Assembly: GCA_036501185.1 (NCBI GenBank)
Contig: DASYAU010000048.1
Span: 19,603-83,602, forward strand
From: Korobacter sp036501185
GTDB lineage: Bacteria; Acidobacteriota; Terriglobia; Terriglobales; Acidobacteriaceae
DNA: 64,000 nucleotides
Direction: 5' to 3'
The position numbers and the translations under genes were made by a program. Shown in pieces: positions 7,325-15,651 of the stretch (position 1 is the stretch's first letter; every line of letters starts with the position of its first letter). The notes beneath the pieces are model-generated. The model worked only from the letters and a program-made list of their open reading frames with translations. It searched no databases and was not told the origin of the DNA.

Positions 7325-8878
7325 ATGTCGGCAACCCCCCAAGCCGAAAATCTCTCAAGACGCTTCAGTTGGACCTTTGCAAGTGTCTTGTTTGCCTTAG
7401 GCATTTGTGTCCTCTGCGGCTGGTTTTTCCGCATACCCGCGCTGAAAGGTGGAGGCTCCGGCAAGTTTGTCGAGCCCGAATCAGCGCTGCTGTTCTGCAT
7501 CTGCGCCATCGCCGCCGTTTCCCAGTCGTTTCGCCGCACCGTCTGGCTCGGACGCATTCTCGGCTTCTGCATCGTTGGTTTCGCCGTCACAGTGCTGTTC
7601 GAGTACATCAGCGGCAGCGCCCTCGGAATCGATCGTTGGGTTCTCGCCTCCCGCCTCAATGGTTGGACCGTCGACAGCCCGCCTGGACGCATTGCGCTGC
7701 CCACGACCGTCGTTCTCCTCAGCGCCGGCATAGCGCTCATTTGGCTGCGCACCAACACGCGCCGCGTCGTAGATGCCTGCGGATCCCTGCAACTCAGCAT
7801 CGGTTATCTCGCGCTCATTGGTCATCTCTACGGCGTGAAGCCGTTGTATGGCTACGTCATGGGCTTGCCCACCACGTTGCTCATCCTCCTCCTCGCGCTG
7901 ATGTTGTTGAGCGCCAGCCAGGTCAGCGTGATCTGGTCTACGCTCTCCAGCAAGGATGCAGGCGGCGTGATGGTGCGGCGACTCGCTCCACTTGTCATTG
8001 TGCTCCTCCCGGCTCTCGGTTTTCTCCGCCTCGAATTGCAGGCCAAGGGAATGTTGCCGCTTCCGGCCGCCACTGCGCTTCTCGTCCTCACCTTCGTCCT
8101 CATTTTCAGTATTGCCGCCTTCCACACCGGAAGTGAGGTCAACCACGTCGACGCCGAGCGCAAAGTGGCCCAGTTGGCGCTCATCCGCTCCGAAAAGCTC
8201 AGCGCCGCCGGACGCCTAGCGGCCACGCTCGCCCATGAGATCAACAACCCTCTCGGCGCCGCGCTTAACGCTCTCTATCTCGCGCGCACTTCACCGCAGG
8301 AAGCCCAGCACTACGTCGCCATTGCGGAAGAAGAAATCATGCGAGTTTCGGCGCTGGCGCGTCGTTCTTTATCGTTCTATCGCACCGGCTCCGCGTCCGC
8401 CAAAGTTTCCGTGGAAGCTGCCGTGAATGATGTTGTAGAACTCTTCCGGCCGGTCGCTCACATGAAGAAGATTGTGATCGTTACCGCTACCGAGCCTGAT
8501 CTCACCCTCTCGGCAGATCCCGGCGAACTCCGCCAGGTCCTCATGAATCTCGTCGTCAATGCCATCGACGCCACGCCCGAAGCCGGTTCCGTCCGCGTCG
8601 AAGCGCGCTCGCTCAACAACGCCCAATTTGAGATTTCAGTGCGCGACACCGGCCCCGGCATCCCCGACGAACTCCACGACCGCATCTTCGAGCCGTTCTT
8701 CACCACCAAGCCCGAGACCGGTACGGGACTTGGACTCTATGTCGTAAAAGAACTGGTAGCGAAATATCGCGGCGAGCTCCGCATGGTTAGCTCAGCGGAT
8801 GGAACCTGCTTTGTCATGGTGTTCCAGAAGCCCAAGGCGAAACTGGGTATCTCCGCTTCGAGCGCGCTCAGCGCCTGA
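7325..8878 (+). CDS. Membrane sensor histidine kinase
   Basis: 517 residues from the ATG at 7325. The first 260 or so residues hold about seven hydrophobic segments (for example FASVLFALGICVLCGWFF, LLILLLALMLLSASQVSV and ALLVLTFVLIFSIAAF), a membrane sensor of unrecognised type. The kinase half is complete: H box LAHEINNPL with phospho-acceptor His304, N box MNLVVNAIDA, G1 DTGPGIP, F box FEPFFTTK and G2 GTGLGLYVV. It therefore resembles orphan HisKA/HATPase_c kinases. No response-regulator gene is next to it, so the partner is elsewhere. The signal is unknown. It converges on the AI-2E permease gene. Confidence 0.9.
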   Translation: MSATPQAENLSRRFSWTFASVLFALGICVLCGWFFRIPALKGGGSGKFVEPESALLFCICAIAAVSQSFRRTVWLGRILGFCIVGFAVTVLFEYISGSALGIDRWVLASRLNGWTVDSPPGRIALPTTVVLLSAGIALIWLRTNTRRVVDACGSLQLSIGYLALIGHLYGVKPLYGYVMGLPTTLLILLLALMLLSASQVSVIWSTLSSKDAGGVMVRRLAPLVIVLLPALGFLRLELQAKGMLPLPAATALLVLTFVLIFSIAAFHTGSEVNHVDAERKVAQLALIRSEKLSAAGRLAATLAHEINNPLGAALNALYLARTSPQEAQHYVAIAEEEIMRVSALARRSLSFYRTGSASAKVSVEAAVNDVVELFRPVAHMKKIVIVTATEPDLTLSADPGELRQVLMNLVVNAIDATPEAGSVRVEARSLNNAQFEISVRDTGPGIPDELHDRIFEPFFTTKPETGTGLGLYVVKELVAKYRGELRMVSSADGTCFVMVFQKPKAKLGISASSALSA

Positions 8879-8890
8879 CGACTTTCTAAA

Positions 8891-9973
8891 TTACTTCTCC
8901 ACCAGCAACGCCGTCGTCGGGTCCGCGGCCAAATCCGCAGACGCCGTATACGCCCGCCAGCGCACCCACAAAATCCTTACCGTCGCCATCGCCGGCACTG
9001 ATAAATAAATCCCAATGACGCCCGCGATCTCGCCGCCCGCCAGAACGCCGAATATCGTCAGCAGCGGATGCAGCTCCACCTTCCCGCCCAGCAGCCGCGG
9101 CGAAATGATGTAATCCTGGATCACCCGCCACACAGCGAGGAAGATCACCACCCAAAGGATGTGCTGATAAGTCAGCCCGAAGCACACGCCGATAATCCCC
9201 ACGGCCGCTACCGCCGGGCCCACCAATGGAATGAACTCCAGCAGCCCGCCCGCCGCGCCCAACACATACGCATACGGAACCTTCATGGTTGCCAGGGCCG
9301 CCGTGTACACCAGTCCTGAAACCAGCGCCAGCAGCAGTTGCGCCCTCACGAACTGCGACAGCATCTGGTCCACATCCTGCAACAGGTGGCTCAAGAAGTC
9401 GCGCTTCCGCCCATCGCTCACCATGTTCTGGATCGCCACCCGGAAGTCGCGCTTGTCCTTCAGGAAGAACACACCCAGGATCGGGATAATCACGATCCAC
9501 CCCAGGTTGGTCAGCAGCCCCGCAATCCGCGCTCCGGCCGCGCTTACCGCCGAAACAATCTCCGTCTGGTGCGCTGCCAGGAAGCTCTGCACCTTCTGCG
9601 AAGTATCTTGCGTCCAGCCATGCCGGTTGCCGATGGCAAACGCAATGTTGCCACTCGCCACCTTCTCATACAGCGACGGCAACGCCTGCCCCAGCCGCTG
9701 TCCTTCGGAGAAAATCTTCGGCCCAAACAAGATCGCGGCCACGGTCACAATCACGCCCAGCCCGATATAAACGATCACAATCGCCAGCCCGCGCGATTTC
9801 CGCACCCACGGCTGAATTTTCCCGACGACTGGCTCCAGCAAATACGCGAACAGCAGCGCAAAGAGAAAGAGGATCAAGGTCTTGCGCACCGCATACACAA
9901 AGGCCAGCACCACGGCGAAAATCAATGCCGTGACAATGACCCGAACTGCGCGCCGATCCAGCAAATCCAACAA
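8891..9973 (-). CDS. AI-2E/PerM family membrane transporter
   Basis: 360 residues with seven or eight hydrophobic segments: two near the N-terminus (VIVTALIFAVVLAFVYAV, LILFLFALLFAYLLEPVV), one at IVIVYIGLGVIVTVAAIL, and a cluster in the second half containing GLLEFIPLVGPAVAAVG and SPRLLGGKVELHPLLTIF. The last two are hallmark motifs of the AI-2E/UPF0118 family. Members include autoinducer-2 exporters and Na+/H+ antiporters, so the substrate is not predicted. ATG at 9973. It lies alone between convergent and divergent neighbours. Confidence 0.9.
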   Translation of the reverse strand: MLDLLDRRAVRVIVTALIFAVVLAFVYAVRKTLILFLFALLFAYLLEPVVGKIQPWVRKSRGLAIVIVYIGLGVIVTVAAILFGPKIFSEGQRLGQALPSLYEKVASGNIAFAIGNRHGWTQDTSQKVQSFLAAHQTEIVSAVSAAGARIAGLLTNLGWIVIIPILGVFFLKDKRDFRVAIQNMVSDGRKRDFLSHLLQDVDQMLSQFVRAQLLLALVSGLVYTAALATMKVPYAYVLGAAGGLLEFIPLVGPAVAAVGIIGVCFGLTYQHILWVVIFLAVWRVIQDYIISPRLLGGKVELHPLLTIFGVLAGGEIAGVIGIYLSVPAMATVRILWVRWRAYTASADLAADPTTALLVEK

Positions 9974-10070
9974 GTTCCTCGTCCTTTAAGATGCGGATTC
10001 ATGGTAGCGGGCGTCAGCGCCTATGGCCAGTGTCAAGCTGATGGCGAAGCTTCAAGGCCGCAGGCCGCCG

Positions 10071-10142
10071 TGCCGTTCAAGCCCGGGGCGTAGCCCCGGG
10101 AACGGCATGCGTCATAACCAGCGAGCCCGAAGGGCGGCACGC
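10071..10142. repeat. REP-like long hairpin between the AI-2E gene and coaD
   Basis: TGCCGTT (10071-10077) and CCCGGGGC (10082-10089) pair with GCCCCGGG (10093-10100) and AACGGCA (10101-10107) to form a long stem. A smaller GCCC-GAA-GGGC hairpin follows at 10125-10135. The element resembles the other intergenic hairpin at 6264-6316. The rest of the gap 9974-10178 shows nothing else. Confidence 0.6.
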
Positions 10143-10178
10143 CGTTCGCACGTTGACCGGGAACATTCGTCGCTTTCA

Positions 10179-10208
10179 TTGCCTCCCCCGCCTCCCGCGC
10201 CGTAAAAT
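10179..10208 (+). promoter_or_regulatory. Promoter of coaD giving a very short leader
   Basis: TTGCCT at 10179-10184 and TAAAAT at 10203-10208 have an 18-base gap. Transcription would begin only about 7-9 bases before the coaD ATG at 10223, and no Shine-Dalgarno is present, so the mRNA may be nearly leaderless. Confidence 0.5.
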
Positions 10209-10222
10209 CAACCTTTCACCCC

Positions 10223-10723
10223 ATGAGCCAGGTCACCGTCATCTACCCGGGATCGTTCGACCCCGTCACCAACGGGCACCTCGACCTCATTTACCGGGGC
10301 GCGAAGATCTTCGACAAGCTCGTCGTCGCCATCCTCCGCAATCCGGAGAAGGATCCGCTCTTTTCTGTGCCAGAGCGCCGCGAAATGCTGGTGGAAATGA
10401 CGCGCAGCCTGCCCAACGTCCAGGTTGACGAGTTCCAAGGACTGCTCGTAGATTACGCCCGCTCGTACAGCGCATCGGCCGTCCTGCGCGGCATCCGCGC
10501 CGTCAGCGATTACGAATACGAGCTTCAGATGGCCATGATGAATCGCAAACTAGATTCCGAGCTCGAAACCATTTTCATGATGCCGGCCCTGAAGTTTTCG
10601 TTCCTCAGCTCGCGCCTCGTGCGCGAAGTAGCCCGGCTCGGCGGTTCCGTCGACGGCCTCGTACCCGACCTCGTCGCCGAAAAACTTCGTTCCAAGATCA
10701 ACGGCGTCACCAGATCCAAGTAG
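10223..10723 (+). CDS. coaD: Phosphopantetheine adenylyltransferase
   Basis: 166 residues, the usual size. It shows the nucleotidyltransferase start VIYPGSFDPVTNGHLDLI with the TxGH motif (TNGH), the RGIRAVSDYEYELQMAMMNR core and SFLSSRLVREVARLGG near the end. It joins ATP and 4'-phosphopantetheine to make dephospho-CoA, the fourth step of CoA synthesis, in the cytoplasm. The aminotransferase gene follows 20 bases later with its own Shine-Dalgarno, so the two are probably co-transcribed. Other CoA genes are not in the window. Confidence 0.97.
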   Translation: MSQVTVIYPGSFDPVTNGHLDLIYRGAKIFDKLVVAILRNPEKDPLFSVPERREMLVEMTRSLPNVQVDEFQGLLVDYARSYSASAVLRGIRAVSDYEYELQMAMMNRKLDSELETIFMMPALKFSFLSSRLVREVARLGGSVDGLVPDLVAEKLRSKINGVTRSK

Positions 10724-10743
10724 CACTCCTAGGAGAAGTTCAC

Positions 10744-11943
10744 ATGAGTTCCGCAACCTCGCAGTTGACCCACACCCCCGCAGCCCGCATGAACCGCATC
10801 GAGATCTCGGCCACCCTGGCCGTTGTCAACGAGGCCGAGAAGCTCCGTTCGGCCGGTGCGGACCTCGTCGACTTCGGCGCGGGCGAGCCTCATTTCGCCA
10901 CTCCGCAACATATCAAGGAAGCCGCGATCGCCGCGATCCAGAACAACTTCTCCAAGTACACCGCCGTGGCCGGCACCGCCGAGCTGCGCGACGCCATCAT
11001 CAAGCGCCACGCCACCGATTTCGGCAGCAACTACAAGCGCGAGGAATCCATCGCGTCCGTCGGCGGCAAGCACGCTCTCTTCAACGCTATCCAGGTCCTG
11101 GTCGAGCATGGCGACGAAGTCATCATCCCCGTCCCCTACTGGGTCTCGTTCAAGGACATGGTGCAGTACTCGGGCGGCAAGCCGGTCTTCGTCCAGAGCG
11201 ACGAGGCGCAGAACTTCCGCCTCACCGCTGAGATGGTTGAGCGCGCCGTTACCCCCAAAACCAAGCTCATCATCCTGAATTCGCCCTCCAACCCGTCCGG
11301 TGCGGTCATGTCGCCCGAGGACATGAAGTCCATCGCCCGCTTCGCCTACGAGCGCGGCATCTACGTCATCTCCGACGAATGCTACGTCTACTTGAACTAC
11401 ACCGGCGAAGAGTTCTCACTCGGTTCGCTCACCGAAGTGAAGGACCGCCTGCTGGTCGTTGGATCGCTTTCGAAAACCTACGCCATGACGGGGTGGCGCC
11501 TGGGTTTCACGCTCGGCCCCGCGCCCATCGTCAGCCAGATGCAGAAGCTGCAAAGTCAGTCCACGTCGAACCCGACCTCCATCGTCCAGAAGGCCGCTGT
11601 CGGCGCACTGAACGGTCCACAGGAGTGCGTTGCCGAGATGCGCGCCGACTACATCAAGCTGCGCGACGAAATCGTCACCGGCCTGCGCAAGCTCCCCGGC
11701 GTCACCTGCACCATGCCCCAGGGCGCGTTCTACGCCTATCCGAACATCAGCGGCGCCTTCGGCAAGCAGGGCATCAATTCCGCCGCCGACGTCGCGAAAA
11801 AGCTCCTGCACGACGCCCACGTAGTTTGCGTTCCTGGCGAGGCGTTCGGCACCACCCAACACATCCGCCTCTCCTACGCCGCCTCGCACGAAGCCGTAGC
11901 GCGCGGCCTGGAGCGCATGAATAAGTTTTTCTCGAGCTTGTAA
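10744..11943 (+). CDS. PLP-dependent aminotransferase, aspartate-aminotransferase type (class I, subgroup Ib-like)
   Basis: 399 residues. Class I/II fold motifs: GAGEPHFATPQH near the start, the SKYTAVAGTAELRDAI block, NSPSNPSGAVM with the Asn that contacts PLP, ISDECYVY with the Asp, and SLSKTYAMTGWRLGF with Schiff-base Lys244. The C-terminal arginine that binds the carboxylate lies in IRLSYA. These fit the aspartate (or broad aspartate/prephenate) aminotransferase subgroup that links glutamate and oxaloacetate. Exact specificity cannot be read by eye. A good AGGAGAAG ribosome site precedes the ATG at 10744. The gene follows coaD closely and ends before an inverted-repeat block. Confidence 0.9.
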   Translation: MSSATSQLTHTPAARMNRIEISATLAVVNEAEKLRSAGADLVDFGAGEPHFATPQHIKEAAIAAIQNNFSKYTAVAGTAELRDAIIKRHATDFGSNYKREESIASVGGKHALFNAIQVLVEHGDEVIIPVPYWVSFKDMVQYSGGKPVFVQSDEAQNFRLTAEMVERAVTPKTKLIILNSPSNPSGAVMSPEDMKSIARFAYERGIYVISDECYVYLNYTGEEFSLGSLTEVKDRLLVVGSLSKTYAMTGWRLGFTLGPAPIVSQMQKLQSQSTSNPTSIVQKAAVGALNGPQECVAEMRADYIKLRDEIVTGLRKLPGVTCTMPQGAFYAYPNISGAFGKQGINSAADVAKKLLHDAHVVCVPGEAFGTTQHIRLSYAASHEAVARGLERMNKFFSSL

Positions 11944-11953
11944 GGTGAAGTTT

Positions 11954-11994
11954 TGGCCAGAGATGCGCCCTGTCGGCAACATCTCTGGCCAGAG
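11954..11994 (+). promoter_or_regulatory. Inverted-repeat block before the GDP-mannose operon
   Basis: TGGCCAGAGATG (11954-11965) and its perfect complement CATCTCTGGCCA (11980-11991) form a 12-base inverted repeat with a 14-base gap. The second arm also extends into the palindrome CTCTGGCCAGAG (11983-11994). A TAAAAT at 12002-12007 could be a -10 just after it, without a clear -35. The block may be a terminator of the aminotransferase gene lacking a T run, or an operator for manA. Confidence 0.4.
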
Positions 11995-12031
11995 CTGCCT
12001 CTAAAATGTTTCGGGCACGTTTTGCCTTCTC

Positions 12032-13009
12032 ATGCCAGACCTCATCCCATTCCTGGTAGCTCCCGATTTCGCCGAACGCATCTGGGGGACTCGCGACCTG
12101 CGCCCCATCTACACCCGCATCGTCGGCGATAACCCCATCGGCGAAGCCTGGCTCACCGGTGAACAGTGCAAGGTCGCCAGCGGCCCGCTCGGCGGCCACT
12201 CTCTAGCCTTTCTCTGCAAGGAGTTCGGCGCTAGCCTCACCGGCTCAAAAGCCAGTCCCCCCGACCGCTTCCCGCTGCTCGTCAAGTTCCTCTTTCCTCA
12301 CGAGAAGCTCTCCGTCCAGGTCCACCCCGATGACGCCCGCGCCCAGGCCATCGGCCAGCCCTGCGGCAAAACCGAGTGCTGGTATGTAGCCAGCGCCGAT
12401 CCCGGTGCAAAAGTGCTGCTCGGACTCAAACCCGGCGTTTCCAAAGAACAATTCCAGCGCGGCATCGAAGAAAAGCGCGCTGAGCACCTGCTCAATGAAG
12501 TTCCGTTAAAGACCGGCGACATGATCTACGTCGACGCCGGCACTGTGCATGCCATCTGCCCCGGCGCCGTCATCATCGAAACCCAGCAGAACTCCGATAC
12601 CACCTATCGCCTGTATGATTACGGACGCCCGCGCGAGCTGCACGTCGCCGACGGCCTGGCGGCAACGAAAGAGAAAACGCACGCCGGCCTCGTAAAGCCC
12701 GAGACGAACGGAAAACGCACGTTGCTCGTCGCCTCGCCATCATTCATCGTCGAACGCTTCGCGCTCAAGGATCCGCTGACTCTACGCGGTGAAGAGCACA
12801 ACGGCTCGGCGCAGATCCTGGTGCTGGTGAAAGGTTCAACCGCAGTGCACTACAAAGGCAGCGAGCCGATCGCCTTCACGCAAGGCGAAGCCGTCGTGGT
12901 TCCAGCCGCCTGCGCAGAAGTCGAAGTTCATCCGCAGTGGGAATGTGAGCTGTTGCGCATGAATTTGCCCGCGCAACCCGTGCCGGAGCCGACTACAACT
13001 TTGTTATGA
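12032..13009 (+). CDS. manA: Mannose-6-phosphate isomerase, type I
   Basis: 325 residues. Zinc-site signatures are present: LSVQVHPDDARA, KTECWYV and AGTVHAICPGAVIIETQQNS, followed by the Arg-containing DYGRPRELHV. The enzyme interconverts fructose-6-phosphate and mannose-6-phosphate, feeding GDP-mannose synthesis. It overlaps the next gene by four bases (ATGA), so the two are translationally coupled, and the phosphomutase gene follows at once. The three form a compact route from fructose-6-phosphate to GDP-mannose. It is shorter than the fungal-like form, as normal for bacterial low-molecular-weight PMI. The ATG at 12032 lacks a clear Shine-Dalgarno. Confidence 0.93.
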   Translation: MPDLIPFLVAPDFAERIWGTRDLRPIYTRIVGDNPIGEAWLTGEQCKVASGPLGGHSLAFLCKEFGASLTGSKASPPDRFPLLVKFLFPHEKLSVQVHPDDARAQAIGQPCGKTECWYVASADPGAKVLLGLKPGVSKEQFQRGIEEKRAEHLLNEVPLKTGDMIYVDAGTVHAICPGAVIIETQQNSDTTYRLYDYGRPRELHVADGLAATKEKTHAGLVKPETNGKRTLLVASPSFIVERFALKDPLTLRGEEHNGSAQILVLVKGSTAVHYKGSEPIAFTQGEAVVVPAACAEVEVHPQWECELLRMNLPAQPVPEPTTTLL

Positions 13010-14127
13010 GCAAGCAATCATCCAAGTCGAACTTTTACCCCGTCATCCTCGCCGGTGGCCGCGGTACGCGTTTTTGGCCATTGAGCCGCAAACGCATGGC
13101 CAAGCAACTTCTCCCGCTCAACAGCGACAAGAGCATGATCCAGGAAACCGTCGAGCGCCTTTCGCCATTGGCCGACAAAAAGAATTTCTGGGTCATCACC
13201 AACGACGATCTGCTCGCCGAAATCGCCAAACAGTTGCGTGGATTGCCCGCAAAACAGCTCGTTGCCGAACCCGTCGGTCGCAACACCGCGCCCGCCATCG
13301 GACTGGCAGCGTTCATTCTCGAAAGCATTGATCCCAACGCGATCCTCGGACTTTTTCCCTCCGATCACGTCACCGCCAATCCCGCCCAGTTCCGTAAAGA
13401 CATCGCCAAAGCGGTCGACATCGCTTCCGCAGGTGAGAACATCGTCGTCCTGGGCATCAAGCCCACGCGCCCGGAGACTGGCTACGGCTACATCGAGGTC
13501 GGAAACCAGTTCGAGCGCGGCGTGATGCGCGTCCGTCGCTTCACCGAGAAGCCCAATGCCGACAAAGCCGCCGAGTTCCTCGAAGCGGGGCGCTACTACT
13601 GGAACAGCGGCGTCTTCGTCTGGGGCGCGAAAACCTTGGCCAACGCGCTGCGCGAGCACCTTCGCGAGACTGCGCCGTATCTCCAGCAGATCGCCGCAAG
13701 CTACGGCACTCCGCACTTCGCAAAAACCTTCGCGCGTCTCTATCCAAAGTGCGAAAACATCAGCGTCGATTACGCCGTCCTCGAGCCGCGTTCTGCCAAA
13801 GGCGAGCACAGCTCCAACATCTTCTGCATCCCCGCCGATTGGGGCTGGAACGACCTCGGCTCCTGGGCTGCCCTATTTGAGCACCGCGCCGCCGAACAAA
13901 AGCTCACCGAGTTGGAAAACGTTCTCACCTCGAAAGGCGCGTTCAGCCACGATTCTGGCGGCAATTTCATCCATTCGCCCAAGAAATTCGTGGCCGTTGT
14001 CGGAGTAAAAGATTTAGTCGTCGTCGAAACCGATGACGCCCTGCTCGTCACCTCGCGCAAGAACTCGCAGGACGTGGGCAAAATCGTGAAGTTTCTCGAC
14101 GAAAAAAAGCTGAACAAGCTGGTTTAA
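13006..14127 (+). CDS. manC: Mannose-1-phosphate guanylyltransferase (single domain)
   Basis: 373 residues. The nucleotidyltransferase signature VILAGGRGTRFWPLSRKRMAK opens the protein. Further family blocks are ITNDDLLAEI, EPVGRNTAPAIGLAA, LGLFPSDHV, TGYGYIEVG, FTEKPNADKA, YYWNSGVFVW and IPADWGWNDLGSW. It makes GDP-mannose from mannose-1-phosphate and GTP. It lacks the C-terminal cupin isomerase domain of the bifunctional AlgA/ManC type, consistent with the separate manA gene it overlaps by four bases. The downstream mutase starts two bases after its stop. The product probably goes into surface polysaccharide. Confidence 0.95.
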   Translation: MSKQSSKSNFYPVILAGGRGTRFWPLSRKRMAKQLLPLNSDKSMIQETVERLSPLADKKNFWVITNDDLLAEIAKQLRGLPAKQLVAEPVGRNTAPAIGLAAFILESIDPNAILGLFPSDHVTANPAQFRKDIAKAVDIASAGENIVVLGIKPTRPETGYGYIEVGNQFERGVMRVRRFTEKPNADKAAEFLEAGRYYWNSGVFVWGAKTLANALREHLRETAPYLQQIAASYGTPHFAKTFARLYPKCENISVDYAVLEPRSAKGEHSSNIFCIPADWGWNDLGSWAALFEHRAAEQKLTELENVLTSKGAFSHDSGGNFIHSPKKFVAVVGVKDLVVVETDDALLVTSRKNSQDVGKIVKFLDEKKLNKLV

Positions 14128-14129
14128 CT

Positions 14130-15545
14130 ATGCCTCAGCAGATCAAATTCGGTACCGACGGTTGGCGCGGCCTCATCGCCGACGATTACACCTTCGAAAA
14201 TGTCCGTCGCGTCGCGGCCGCCATGGCCCACTACGTCCATAAGCACGAAGACGCGGCGAAGGGCGTGATGATCGCCTATGACACGCGTTTCGGATCGCGT
14301 CGTTTTGCCGAAGCCGCCGCCGAAACCATCGCCGCCACCGGCCTGCGCGTCCAACTCGCGAACGACTACACACCCACTCCCGCGCTTTCCTACGCCATTA
14401 AGAAATATGGCGCTGCCGGCGGCGTCATGATCACCAGCAGCCATAATCCAGCCAACTGGAATGGCGTGAAGTACAAGGCGAAGTACGGCGGATCGGGCAC
14501 CCCGCAGATCATGAAGCAGATCGAGAGCTATCTCGATGCGGCGCCCATCAACAACTCCGGCGGCAAGGTCGAAGAATTCGATTTCAAAAAGCCCTATTTC
14601 GAAGTGCTGAAGAGTTTTGCCGACCTCGATGCCATCGCCGCCGCCAACTTTCGCTTCTGCATCGACGTGATGTACGGCGCCGGCCGCGGCGTGTTGAAGC
14701 AAATCTTCAGCGAACGCGGCATTTCGCACGTGGAAATCCGCGGTGAGGTGAATCCGCTCTTCCCGGGCATCAATCCCGAGCCCATCTTGCCGCACATCGC
14801 CGCGCTCCAGGAAGCCACGGTCCGCGAAAAAGCCCACGCCGGCCTTGCCACCGACGGCGATGCCGACCGCATTGGCGCCGTCGACGAAAACGGCAACTTC
14901 GTCGATGCCCACAAGTGTTTCGCGGTCATCCTCAAGTGGTTGCTCGAGAAAAAGCAGTGGCCCGGCGCCATCACCCGCGCCTTCAACACCACCGGCATGC
15001 TCGACCGCATGGCGAAAAAGCACGGCCGCGAACTCGTCGAACACGGCATCGGCTTCAAATACGTTTGCGACGTCGTTCTCTCCGGCAAAGAAGTTCTCAT
15101 CGGCGGCGAAGAATCCGGCGGAATCGGCATCCCGCGCCATCTTCCCGAGCGCGACGGCATTTTGAACTCTCTCCTCATCGCCAACGTCATGGCCGACTAC
15201 AAAATGTCCCTCGGCCAACTCGTCGATTCACTGCAATCGGAGTTCGGCCGGCATTATTACGGCCGCATCGACATGCACCTGGAAAATTCCGTCAAAGAAG
15301 ATGCCATGAAGCGCGCCAACCAGCGCCCCGCGAAGATTGGCAAATTCGCCGTGAAGCGGGTCGAAAACATGGACGGCATGAAGTTCTTCTTTGAGTCGCA
15401 GAACGGCAGCCGCGACGCCGAGCCGTGGGTGCTTGTTCGCGCTTCCGGCACCGAGCCGCTGCTCCGTGTATATAGCGAAGCGCCTTCGCAAGAGATGGTG
15501 CAGGAGATCCTCGGCGAAGCCGAGAAGTTCGTGTACAAGCGCTAG
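14130..15545 (+). CDS. Phosphomannomutase/phosphoglucomutase family protein
   Basis: 471 residues of the alpha-D-phosphohexomutase superfamily. The catalytic serine loop is MITSSHNPANWNGVKYKAKYG at about 105-120, the metal-binding loop TDGDADRIGAVD at about 243-254, a sugar-binding GGEESGG loop and a phosphate-binding RASGTEPLLRVY near the end. Placed after manA and manC, it is best read as the step mannose-6-phosphate to mannose-1-phosphate. Dual glucose/mannose action or a glucosamine mutase role cannot be excluded. The ATG follows the manC stop by two bases, showing tight coupling. Confidence 0.9.
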   Translation: MPQQIKFGTDGWRGLIADDYTFENVRRVAAAMAHYVHKHEDAAKGVMIAYDTRFGSRRFAEAAAETIAATGLRVQLANDYTPTPALSYAIKKYGAAGGVMITSSHNPANWNGVKYKAKYGGSGTPQIMKQIESYLDAAPINNSGGKVEEFDFKKPYFEVLKSFADLDAIAAANFRFCIDVMYGAGRGVLKQIFSERGISHVEIRGEVNPLFPGINPEPILPHIAALQEATVREKAHAGLATDGDADRIGAVDENGNFVDAHKCFAVILKWLLEKKQWPGAITRAFNTTGMLDRMAKKHGRELVEHGIGFKYVCDVVLSGKEVLIGGEESGGIGIPRHLPERDGILNSLLIANVMADYKMSLGQLVDSLQSEFGRHYYGRIDMHLENSVKEDAMKRANQRPAKIGKFAVKRVENMDGMKFFFESQNGSRDAEPWVLVRASGTEPLLRVYSEAPSQEMVQEILGEAEKFVYKR

Positions 15546-15581
15546 CATCGCTCGTTTTGCGTGATTTGGCGCGGCTTGCGG

Positions 15582-15590
15582 TGCGATAAT
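15582..15590 (+). promoter_or_regulatory. Extended -10 element before the M48 protease gene
   Basis: TGCGATAAT at 15582-15590 is a good extended -10 (TGn plus GATAAT). No -35 of quality stands at the right distance. Transcription would start around 15597, some 55 bases before the ATG at 15652. Confidence 0.4.
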
Positions 15591-15651
15591 AGAGGTGCAG
15601 AGAACGATGTGGTGAATGCGGACGAGGCATTGGTCCGCGCTTCTGTTTAGA

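Noticed and set aside
7051..8136. A 361-codon + strand frame over the tsf terminator and histidine kinase
   Set aside because: It begins inside the terminator and has an Arg/His-rich composition typical of shadow frames. The kinase frame carries all HK motifs.
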